Assembly: GCA_947471745.1 (NCBI GenBank)
Contig: CANJKZ010000768.1
Location: forward strand, 2,668,501-2,732,500
Length of the DNA stretch: 64,000 bases
DNA from: Closterium sp. Naga37s-1
Taxonomy: Eukaryota; Streptophyta; Zygnematophyceae; Desmidiales; Closteriaceae
Direction of reading: 5' to 3'
Both the position numbers and the translations under genes were made by a program. Within the stretch, counting starts at the first letter, position 1. Every line of letters starts with the position of its first letter. This document shows, piece by piece, positions 51,657 to 61,072 of the stretch. The notes beneath the pieces were generated by a model. The model was not told where the DNA came from, did no database searches, and saw nothing but the letters and a program-made list of their open reading frames with translations.

Positions 51657-53928
51657 TCAAGGCCTAAGCAGATATCGGAACGCACGAGGCACCTCGTCAG
51701 ATCCCTTGCACCCTACGATGTCCAAACACTGTAACATCTTCAGCCTGAACAAATCCAGTGGCAAATATTCCAATTTGGTACAGCCAGAAAGGTCAAGGGT
51801 CCTCAGGCTGGTCAGCTGTGGAATCCTGGGAGGGAAGGAGCGGATGGAAGTCCACCCAACACGAAGCACGGAGAGGCAGCGAAGCTGCGTGAGCGACAAA
51901 GGTAGCTGTTGTAGGACCTTACACCCTGACAGATCCAGCATGCGCAACCTGGATAATGCTCCGATGCTGTCGGGGATTGAGGTCAGCTTGAGTGCACGAA
52001 TAAGTCCTAATGACGTCAGCTGCTGCAGCTGTGAAATCGTTTCTGGCAGCTTGACATCCTCAAGAGAAATAAGGTGCAGCTCTCGCAGCTGCACTGCCCC
52101 TCTGATGCCTTGTAGAAGAGCCGGAATCCTCTTTGCACACCAGATTCTCAAGAACTGGAGCTGAGGAAAGGAACTCGAGGTGATAAAAAACGGTTCAGTA
52201 TTTTTGGTCAAATCCACCTCCAAATGCCTTAGACGAGATGACAGGGTAATCACAGGCAGGAAATCAGTTTTCCTGTTCGTCCAGGTAAAGACCTCAAGGG
52301 AGAGTGGCAGCGACTGAGGACACCACCCACGCAGCCGTTCGCAATTAGCGACCTTCAACTGCTGAAGCTTCCCAATGGTACTTAACGTTCTTGGCATCGA
52401 AGAGAGCTCTGCACAACACTCAATGACCAAGGTTACAAGGCTAGTGAGCCCAGTGACAGACCCCGGTATCTCCCTGACAGCATGGCACCCATAAATGGAA
52501 AGATGCTGCAGGTTAATTATCTTGTCTAAACCCCAGGGAAGCATCACAATTGCACAGCGCCGGAGCTCAAGGCTTGTAAGAGAAAACAGCTGCGTAAACG
52601 AAGAGGGGAGAAACAGCTGCCTGCACCCATCCACGCGAAGAGCCTCAAGATTGCTGAGCCATCCAAGTCTTTCTGGAAGCATCTCCAGTTTGGGAATCTT
52701 GAGCGTCAGTGACTTGAGAGATGTGAGGTTGCAGAATTCTGCTGGCAGCTGCTGAAGGTTCGACAAATCCAGGTCTAGTTTCTCCAGAGATGTAGCTTGG
52801 CTGAGGGAGTCAGGTAGCTCTGTGAAAGACAACCCCTCCAGCATCAGTGACTTGAGAGCAGGCAGCTGTCCGAAACCACTGGGCAGGCTGTGAAGCTTGG
52901 AGCACTCGGAAATGGACACGCACTCCAATCCAGTTAGATCTGTAATCTGTTCGGGAAGTTGGTTGAGTTGAGAGCAGTTACGAATGGTCAGCTCACGGAG
53001 GGACGGCAACAGTTCTGCAATGTCATCCGGAAAGCGCTCCAGGTTGGCGGATTGGGTGATCACCAGCTGTTCGAGACGAAGGCACGGTGATCCCGGAGGG
53101 AACATTGAAGTGAATCCAGGACTAGTAAACTGGAACTCGAGTGTCTTCAAATGAGGCAGCTGGCAAAGTTACCGCAGGAAGGCAGATGTTACTGGAGATC
53201 GAAAGTATGGAGAGTCTTGGGATACGAGCAAGGCCTGACAGTTGCTGATGTGTCAGTTTCGGGACGGCAATATGGAGAGAAGTGAGAGACGAAAGTCTTG
53301 CAAATTCGGAGAGTGTCAAGGCTGAAATGCCTGTTAGAAGAACAGTATGAAGACGCTCCAGCTGAAAGAAAGAATCAGGTAATTCAGCATCTTTATGAAG
53401 GCAGTGAAGGGATATCTGCTCCAGCTGAGTGCACTTTGAAAAGAAATTGTCCAGACCAGCTTTTGTAACTGGGTACTTATCCTTGTCTCCTCCACTGTCT
53501 TTTGGTGTGACCCCGCGACCCACGTGAAGAACTTTCAGCTTGGGACGTGAGGTAGCAAGACGAGCGAGGAACGAGTCGTCTAAAATTTGGATGCTGCCGT
53601 CGCTCAGATGAAGATTCTCGAGATTGGCGATACAAGCAACGGCCTTCCCCAAATTTTGACGAGACACGACAAGGTTCTCTCGGACTAAAAGGCCGGTGAC
53701 TTCACGCTTAACGAGTTGACGCCAGCGACTGCATACGGACGCAATGAGCAGATTGAATGCTGCATCTGCGAAGGCTGGAGGAGTAAATTCATTCGCCCTA
53801 AAATGCCAAGGAGGAAGCGAGCCCCATGAAGAATCAGTACCAGTCTGGGAAGGCATCCCATCCTGAAACCATAGAATCTTCGTGAGAATGTCATCGGGAA
53901 TTCGATCGAAGTGGTTGGGACTCTCCAT
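51657..53928 (-). pseudogene. LRR4: F-box-like/LRR gene broken by an 8-bp deletion
   Basis: The start ATG is at 53928 (M-E-S-P-N-H-F-D-R-I-P-D-D-I-L). It has the same F-box-like region with an insert, and LRRs very close to LRR2. At about 53160 LRR2 has the tandem 8-mer CAGCTGCTCAGCTGCC; here only one CAGCTGC remains, so 8 bp were probably lost by slippage. The first frame ends at 53122, and the second continues from 53150 through LRRs to 51657. The C-terminus VPRAFRYLLRP is intact and shows what LRR2 has lost. Confidence 0.87.
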
Positions 53929-54760
53929 GTAAACGGCCAAGATCTGACAGGAAGGTCTAGGACAGGTAAGAATCGGTGACTAGAGCTTATGAAAGACAAA
54001 GAACTCTCTCCCGATATAGGAAGTTGCTCTGGAGACGTTTGAGCAACTTTCTATCACGAGGGGCATACGGGTGTCACTCGCGTCTCTTGACTCCAAAAGC
54101 ACGAACCCCAACTCCTCATGCTGACCTGCGGAGTGGAGGTAAGGCTAAAGATGATGTCCTCCTCCGGCTGGGGACTGGCAAGCTCAAGGCGTCCTCCCCT
54201 CGCGCCCGGGCTGACGTGTTTCCATGCCTTGAAATTCGTCCATGCCAAACCGCGCGTTTGCGATTCGTCAAAACTTCAGGGGATCACCCCCATGGATCCC
54301 AAGCTGGGCTAGGCTGACTGTGTTTCGCGGTGGACAACACTCGAATGACAAGGGGTAGGGCTAAGAGAATTCAGGGCCCGAGGACGCATACATGTTTCGT
54401 TGGCAGGTACGCTGTTTCACCGACAGGGTCTGGCATGGACGGATCACGAACCTCTACGTGTAACACGCAATGCATCTCAAATACATCTGGGTCGCACACC
54501 AGTGTGCGCTTCATGGAACGCGATGTTGTTCACTTCGAATTTGGGTAACATACAGGACCCTTAGGATGGCAGGGAGAAAAGCGCGGGAATTCTTCGATCT
54601 CGGTAAACTCCAGGGACATGCGACTCGTTACAAAGCACACCAGCATCGTGGGATGTGTGTTTTTTTAGCCTATATGGAACCATCAGGCCTGTATTTTAAT
54701 ATACATGGAATGACAGAACAAGAATGCCCACTAATTTTTTCACGCATGTGATGTCCAAAT
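53929..54760 (+). promoter_or_regulatory. 5' flank of LRR4
   Basis: Contains the inverted counterpart of the left-arm LRR flank: GCTGACCTGCGGAGTGGAGGTAAGG near 54120-54145 and GCTGACGTGTTTCCA near 54212. No separate gene is seen; open frames here are not conserved with the left arm. Confidence 0.45.
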
Positions 54761-54989
54761 CATTTAATGCTAATAGCTATGTTACGAATATATTTTTCAG
54801 CCAAAAACGTGACTGAAATAGCACTGCTGCCTCATAGAAAACATTGCATAACGCATTCTAACAATCCACTAAATATCCACCAGTTTAACCACTTCAGCGC
54901 CATCAGGTACACTACTACAAAAGAGGCAGCAGGTTGCCACTCCTGCAGGACCTGCAGCCCAGATAGTGCCCCCATTACCCCCCTCCGCG

Positions 54990-55265
54990 TCCCTCAGGCC
55001 TCACCCATGGGTTTCTTAAACCCCGGGGCAGGAGGGGGCCCAGGAACCCCAGGAGGGGGAGGACTGGGCGGAGGCGGGGGATTAGGCACTCCCGGTGCAT
55101 TGGGTGCACTAGCCATGCGTCGCGCTGCCGGCCCTCCCTCCCCTGCCGGGGTGGGACCGTTTCCCCCTGCACAGTTCAACTCCCTAAATCCGCCCCCGAA
55201 TGCCCGGTTCAGCCCGCGGCCGCCAGCCGATGGCCGACATACCCGCCTCGATGCCTGCCTGCTAT
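54990..55265 (+). other. Gly/Pro-rich coding-like fragment
   Basis: A pyrimidine tract and CCCTCAG (54993-54999) precede sequence encoding ASPMGFLNPGAGGGPGTPGG and more, up to about NPPPNARFSPRPP. Codon composition is coding-like but no start, donor or family is recognised. Part resembles 49085-49150. It may be a captured exon. A poly-C run follows at 55270-55312. Confidence 0.35.
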
Positions 55266-55403
55266 TCACCCGCCCTCCCCCCCCCTCCCCCCCCCCCCCC
55301 CCCCCCCACCCACCGGCTGGCTAGCACTGTCCATCCCTTCACCACAGATGCTGACTTGATTGACTTGAGACTTATCCCACCGTTGACTTATTTGACTCCT
55401 TTC

Positions 55404-55449
55404 TTTCATCTCCTTGAGAGCAGCAGTACAGTCCCTCACTTCACCGAAG
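55404..55449 (-). pseudogene. Inverted fragment of RBM42 exon 5
   Basis: The reverse complement reads CTTCGGTGAAGTGAGGGACTGT...GCTCTCAAGGAGATGA, differing from RBM42 exon 5 (22612-22654) at about four positions. The outward flank (GGAGTCAAATAAGTCAACGG...GTCAATCAAGTCA) resembles the AGTCAA repeats behind that exon (22658-22860). So a piece of RBM42 with its downstream intron repeats was copied into the right arm. Confidence 0.8.
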
Positions 55450-55613
55450 CCTGACTCTGTTGACTTGATTGAATCGTGAGGTCCCCACAGCCCAATGAGT
55501 GAAGATCAATGACAGCCATACTCACTTTGATGAATACCTTCTGCATTCCCACCTGCTGCAAGCACTGGGATTCCCAGCCCTGGGATTCCTCCTGTAGTAG
55601 AGCACAGAGAGGA

Positions 55614-55742
55614 GCCTTGGCGGGCTGGCTATGAAGGAATTGCAGCGGTGAGGCAGCAGCTGAGTTCTTATTTGAGGCGCCTCAGAAGTTGTCTTGGGGG
55701 GCTGGCTATGAAGGGATTGAAGTGGTGAGGCAGCAGCTGAGA
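55614..55742 (+). repeat. Tandem duplication with palindrome at the junction (right arm)
   Basis: Copy 1 is 55614-55664 and copy 2 is 55692-55742 (GGGCTGGCTATGAAGG...GAGGCAGCAGCTGAG). The 27-bp insert between them contains TTTGAGGCGCCTCAGAA. The corresponding inverted sites in the left arm (about 2258-2313 and 8341-8386) have a single copy and no palindrome, so they act as empty sites. Confidence 0.88.
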
Positions 55743-56029
55743 TATTTGTGGTGGTAGTGGAGAGGTGAGAGGGAGAGGGAAATGAGGTAGGATGGAACGA
55801 TCGCACTCTCATGTTGTCTCTTGGGGTGTGGAGAAAATTCAGGAGCAGAGCTGGGAAGAAGAGAGCACGGGGCAGTGTGAGGATGACTTGTAGGAGTAAA
55901 ATAAAAATCAAGGATAATTTGGATCACGAAGACAAGCACAATGAATGCTATTTCATGTGAGTATAAATGATGAAGGACAGAGCTGAAAGAGTTATATCAG
56001 AACTCAGCATAATTCTTATGATATCAAGT
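55743..56029 (-). other. Inverted arm-repeat spacer
   Basis: Reverse complement of the region near 2100-2260 and 8190-8340 (CACCACAAATATCTCAGC side), without the TG microsatellite. No gene is seen. Confidence 0.5.
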
Positions 56030-57115
56030 ACAAACTACTCACCCCACTCACCCAAACAGCCCGTTCATTTCACTCACGCAAACAGCCCATTCATTCCACT
56101 CACTTCAACAACCCATTTACCCCACTCACCCAAACAGCCCATTCACCCCACTTACCCACAAAGCCCACTCACCCCAGTCACTTCACTCACCCACACTCCC
56201 CAGCAGCAGCACATCTGCTGGGGCTAGACTCTAACCGCCACACTGCTGCTGCTCCTTCGTGTTCCCTCCCAACTATTTTCTTCCCTCTCTCTCCCGCTGC
56301 TCACCTCCACTCACCAACGCAGCACGTCTGCTGTGGCGTTAACTCCAAACGCCAGTCTGAGAAGGGCACGCCTTGGGCATCGACTTGAATAGCCCACTCG
56401 ATCCACTCACCCAAACAGCCCACTCGATCCACTCACCCAAACAGCCCACTCAATCCACTCACCCAAACAGCCTGCTCAATCCACTCACCCAAACAACCTG
56501 CTCAATCCACTCACTCAAACAGCCCACTCAAACAGCCCACTCAATCCACTCACTCAAACACCCCACTCACCCCTCTCACCCAAACAGTCCACTCACCCCA
56601 GTCACCCTCAATGCCACTCAGCCTACAAACCCCCCACTCACCTGCACGGAGGCCTTGTGCAGGTGGGCAAGGGGAGTCACAAGACGGCAGCACGTCCAAG
56701 GAGGAGGTGCTGCAAGAGAGGGGCATGACCCACCTGATGTGAGATCTGCGCCCATCAGGTGGGGCATGCCGCACAACCCTTCTACCCACTCACCCTACTC
56801 ACCCACCCGCACATTCTTTTTAACCACTCAACCCATCACCCACACACGCAACCCACTCACCTGCACACCCCACTCACCCCACCCAACCCACTCACTCATA
56901 TACACCACCCACCCCACTCGCCTGCACACCCCACTCACCCCACCCAACCCACTCACTCATATACCCCACCCACCCCACTCGCCTGCACACCCCATTCACC
57001 CCACTCATCTGTACACCCCTCTCATCCCAGTCATACCACTCGCCTCACTCACCCACTCACCCCACTAACCCCACTACTCACTCACCCACTCATCCCACTC
57101 ACCAGCACATCACGA
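56030..57115 (-). repeat. Inverted GTGAGTGGG minisatellite block of the right arm
   Basis: CCCACTCACC-type repeats (reverse complement of GGTGAGTGGG) at 56030-56210, 56380-56630 and 56785-57115. They mirror 586-890 and 6508-6715. The intervening 56210-56370 resembles the reverse complement of 7850-7960 (CAGATGTGCTGCTG and GGAGTTAAAGCC), and 56640-56770 has a duplicated CACGTCC/CATGCC piece. Donor-like GTGAGT hexamers are on the - strand. Confidence 0.85.
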
Positions 57116-57742
57116 GAGGTAATTTGTGAAGGTTCCGTTCAAGAGAGTGACTGAAACGGGAGGAACAGGAACGGGGGAAGGGAGGAAGAAGGGGCAAGAG
57201 TCAGGTTTGAGGGTTTGGGTGTATTATCTTGGGGCTTGGTGGACAATGAACAGAAACCAGCAGGCCCATGTGGGACGGTTTAATAAGTTGTCATCAACAT
57301 CGGCGCTGTTATAAAAGAGTGACTGGAAACGAAGGTGTCGAGAGCAGCACAAAGTGACTGAGAGGGGTTAGGAGGGGTATGACAGGGAATTTGAGTTCAG
57401 AGGGGCAAACCCAGAGAGGGATTCAAGTTGAGGAGGGGTATGACAGCTTGACCCGGGCAGGTGTGGATTACATTCTGCCATAATTTTCCTGTTACTGGCT
57501 TGAAGGAGAATTCTAGAGCATTCCGGAGGGACTAGTAAGTGCTCCTATCCCAACTACACCAACTTGGGATCAGCTTGTAACACCACAGTCCCGAATCTAT
57601 CAAGACTCAACATTTGCTACACACATCATCTACAGGCACACTTTCCACATAAGCTCTAAAAAGGGTATCATAGAAAACCTATCAAACAAGACACATGACG
57701 CTTGAACCAATGCACTCTGATGACCAAAGACACTATGTCAGG
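57116..57742 (-). other. Inverted exon relic and 3' flank of LRR5
   Basis: On the - strand, TTTCAG at about 57156 is followed by (T)CACTCTCTTGAACGGAAC, then TGATGTGCTG and GTGAGTGG: the third copy of the decayed exon seen at 230-585 and 6235-6507. The segment 57240-57400 mirrors 6170-6330. 57420-57742 has no recognised feature. Confidence 0.45.
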
Positions 57743-59992
57743 CTAGAACTTTTTGAGAGTCAACCCATGCACAGCCCGAAGCCCACAGCGCAGTGCACGG
57801 GACATTCCATCGATTGCTTGCTTGCACCCTGTGATATCCAACTCCTGCAGCACCTTCAGCTCCGTCAAATCATCCGGCAAGGCTTTCAACTGCTCACAGC
57901 CAGAGAGGCTAAGTGTCCTGAGCCTGGTCAGCTGTGCAAACCTGGGAGGAAGGGAGCTGATGGAAATATTGTCGAGTCTAAGCAGGTAGAGGAAGCCAAG
58001 CTGCGTGAGAGAAGATGGTAGCTGCTGCAAGGCAATACACCCTGACAGATCCAGCTCACGCAGCCTGGATAATGAACCGATGCCACTGGGGATTGAGGTC
58101 AGCTTGGGTGCAAGAACCTTCAGCGATGTCAGGTGTTGGAGCTGTGAGACTGTTTCTGGCAGCTCCCGAAGCTCTTTGAAGTCGTATAATTGCAAATCGC
58201 GCAGCTGTTGCAATGCCGAACCGATGCTTTGTGGGAGGGCCTGAATCAAGTCAGCAACAGAGATACTCAAGCGATGGAGCTGAGAAACTGATTTCAGGGA
58301 GAATGGCAACTTATAAACGTTGTTTGCCAACCCCAGCTCCAACTGCCTCAGACAAGGCTGCAGAGAAATCTGCGGCAGTGAATCAGCCCAACTGTTTCTG
58401 TACCAGAACAGAACCTCAAGTGAGCGTGGCAGCAACACGGGAAATCCACAAAGTCGACCGCACCTTGTTACCCTCAAACACTTCAGCTTCATAAGGCTTT
58501 TTAGCCTTCTAGGCAGAAAAAAGAGCTGTTGACAATCCTCAATGACCAAGGTCACAAGGCTAGTGAGGCCTTTAGTGGAAAGTGGTATCTCTGTGACAGC
58601 GTCACAGTCATGAACGTAGAGATGCTGCAGGTTACTCAAGTTGTCCAGACCCTTGGGAAGCACGGTAAATGTGCACTTGCCAAGCTCAAGACTCTTTAGA
58701 GAAGTCAGCTGTGCAAAGAAACAGAAGAGCCGCTGATTTGTGCATCGATGCAGATGAAGAGTCTCGAGAGATGTGAGGCTGCAAAAATCTGCTGGAAGCT
58801 GTTGGATACAATAGCAGTCATGCAGGAGCAGCTTTTCCAGACATGTAGCTTGGCAGAGGGAGTCAGGTAGCTTGAGGAGTGGCAAGTGCTCCAGCGTCAG
58901 TGACTTGAGCGCAGGCAGCTGTCCAAATTCCTCCGGCAGCTTTCTAAGCCAGCACCCAGTAATCGAGAAGCACTCCAATGCTGTTAGTTCTGTAATACTA
59001 TTGGGGAGTTGGTCAAGATTAGAGCAATACCGAATGGTCAGCTGACGGAGGCGCGGCAACAGCTCTCCGATGTCATCGGGAAGGCGCTGAAGGTTGGATT
59101 TGGTTATCACCAGCTGTTCCAGGAGACTGCACGGTGATCCTGAAGGGAACATTGAAGCAAAGCTGAGTCTGGGAATCTGGGACTCAAGTATCTTGAGACA
59201 AGGTAGCTGGGCTACAGGGAAAATTGCAGCTGGTGGATCATTCTCGGGGAGGCAGGTTTCACTGCAAATCGAGAGTCTGGCGAGTCTTGGAAGTCGAGCG
59301 AGGCTTGACAACTGCTGATGTGTCAATTTGGAGTCAGAAATATGGAGGGATGTGAGCGAAGAAAGTTCTCCAAATCTGAAAAAAGTCAAGGCTGAAACGC
59401 TGCTTAGAGAAACTGTGTGGAGCTGCTGCAGCTGAAAGAAAGAATCGGGTAAGTCAGTATCATTATGGAGGCAGTGAAGTGTTATTTCCTCCAGCTGAGT
59501 GCAGTTGAGAAAGAGAATCTCCAAGCCAGCTTCAGTAACTGGATGCTCATCCTTACTTCCTCCACACTCCGTTGGTGTGATCCTGCGACCCACATGAAGA
59601 GCTTTCAGCTTAGGCCGTGCGGAAGCAAGGCGAGCAAGAAAGGCGTTGTCAATAGTCTCGACACTGCCGTCGCTCAGGTGAAGATTGGTGAGGTTGTCGA
59701 AACAAGCGACAGCGTTGTCCAGATCTTGACGAGATACGAAAAGGTTCTCTTGGACTAACATGCTCGTGACCTGACGTTTAACTAGATGATGCCAGCGATT
59801 GCAAACGGACGCGATGAGCAGACTATAAGCTGCATCTGCTGGCAAAGTAGGCTTGTTCGCCGCAAAATGCCAATGAGGAAGCGAGTCGCATGAAGAATTG
59901 GTATATTCTTGGAAAGGCATCTCTTCCCGAAACCATAAAATCCTGATAAGGAGGTCATCTGAAAGTCGATCTATGTGTGAGAGACGCTCCAT
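57743..59992 (-). CDS. LRR5: F-box-like/leucine-rich-repeat protein, intact (749 aa)
   Basis: The only family member here with an uninterrupted frame and the full C-terminus. ATG is at 59992 (M-E-R-L-S-H-I-D-R-L-S-D-D-L-L). An F-box-like region at residues 5-75 is split by an insert (EEMPFQEYTNSSCDSLPHWHF), then AYSLLIASVCNRWHHLV. LRRs run from about 95 to 730 with LPxxIxxLxxL..LxIxxC periodicity, and the end is ALRCGLRAVHGLTLKKF. The closest relative is LRR1 (left arm), its mirror position. No signal peptide or transmembrane segment, so cytosolic or nuclear is likely. The F-box assignment is by pattern; an SCF adaptor role is family knowledge, not shown here. Confidence 0.88.
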   Translation of the reverse strand: MERLSHIDRLSDDLLIRILWFREEMPFQEYTNSSCDSLPHWHFAANKPTLPADAAYSLLIASVCNRWHHLVKRQVTSMLVQENLFVSRQDLDNAVACFDNLTNLHLSDGSVETIDNAFLARLASARPKLKALHVGRRITPTECGGSKDEHPVTEAGLEILFLNCTQLEEITLHCLHNDTDLPDSFFQLQQLHTVSLSSVSALTFFRFGELSSLTSLHISDSKLTHQQLSSLARLPRLARLSICSETCLPENDPPAAIFPVAQLPCLKILESQIPRLSFASMFPSGSPCSLLEQLVITKSNLQRLPDDIGELLPRLRQLTIRYCSNLDQLPNSITELTALECFSITGCWLRKLPEEFGQLPALKSLTLEHLPLLKLPDSLCQATCLEKLLLHDCYCIQQLPADFCSLTSLETLHLHRCTNQRLFCFFAQLTSLKSLELGKCTFTVLPKGLDNLSNLQHLYVHDCDAVTEIPLSTKGLTSLVTLVIEDCQQLFFLPRRLKSLMKLKCLRVTRCGRLCGFPVLLPRSLEVLFWYRNSWADSLPQISLQPCLRQLELGLANNVYKLPFSLKSVSQLHRLSISVADLIQALPQSIGSALQQLRDLQLYDFKELRELPETVSQLQHLTSLKVLAPKLTSIPSGIGSLSRLRELDLSGCIALQQLPSSLTQLGFLYLLRLDNISISSLPPRFAQLTRLRTLSLSGCEQLKALPDDLTELKVLQELDITGCKQAIDGMSRALRCGLRAVHGLTLKKF

Positions 59993-61030
59993 CTGAACTT
60001 CACGGATCGACCGCAAGGACTGTAAGAAAGGTACGTAACGAAATCTCCTACTCCATATCTAATATGACAAGGGATTACGAAAAGTCATTCGTATACGGAT
60101 CTTACAATCCCAGCTCCTCGCTCCTTCTCTACCAAAGAAATTCGGAAACACGCAGCACTACCCGCTTGCTCACCTGCGGTTTTGAAGGTAGGCAAGTACG
60201 CGCCGTGCTTGTGTTGCAGGAGGAGCTACCCACCTCAACGGAGATCTAGTAGGCCCTATCGAAGCTGGGTAGTATGGCTGACGTGCTTTCTTACTTTCGT
60301 ATTCTCCTATGACAAAGCACCAGAGAAGAGCTTGCTTCGGCTTATGGGATCCCCTTCATGAGCTTGATGAGCCCAAGGTGGGCTAAGCTGACTAGATCTC
60401 GTGCTGGACAGGAATTCACTTGACGAGGCTTGGGCTACTGAAATTCTTTCTGAGGACATGTCCGCTGGTCGTTCTCTGGGGACTTGATCACTGGTCGCCC
60501 TCGGCGAACCGAAGTCACGAAGCACGATGACGAAACCAGACGACCTGATCGAAAACTCGGGTTTCCCGTCGGTGCGCGTTTTGATTTCGCAACCCTGACG
60601 GACGTCCAACGGGTAGCTGGTTGATTTCGAGCCCGGACAACCATTTCATTTCCCGACAAATTCCCCGCCCCACCCCTCAAACCACTCTGTCGTTTATCGT
60701 GGGCGTCCGCGTTGTAAACTGGCTACTTCACTTTATATTGATCAGAGCCCCACCTGATAGAACATACAGGTGCCAGTTCCCCCAGAATCGCATCGCACCT
60801 GAGAAACTAGTTTCACCCAGAGAACGTGAGTCCCTCCCACCAAAACCACAAAGTCCCATCCCAACCACTTCTCGTGCAGCACCACCACTTTCCACCCACT
60901 TCCACCACCACACACCTATCTCTCTTACAAACAACCAACTTCAGTACCCAACGAGACGACGCTCCCTTCGGCGCCAATATCACAGTAGGGGTCCTCATTA
61001 TCACCCAGTTTCCAGCAGTTAGCGTTTACA
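59993..61030 (+). promoter_or_regulatory. 5' flank of LRR5 and upstream region of the membrane-protein gene
   Basis: 59993-60600 contains the family's conserved elements (GATGAGCCCAAGGTGGGCTAAGCTGA at 60367-60392, and GAGGCTTGGGCTACTG). The right arm's homology to the left appears to end near 60.6 kb. From there to 61030 lies unrelated DNA, with an AT-rich CTTTATATTGATC at about 60730, a weak TATA-like candidate for the divergent downstream gene. Confidence 0.4.
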
Positions 61031-61072
61031 ATGATGATTCGACCGCGTTCGCAAAGGAGCGGAAACGTAGAG

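Noticed and set aside
53976-54751. Small genes upstream of LRR4
   Set aside because: The frames are not conserved in the paralogous left-arm flanks and have no recognisable motif.
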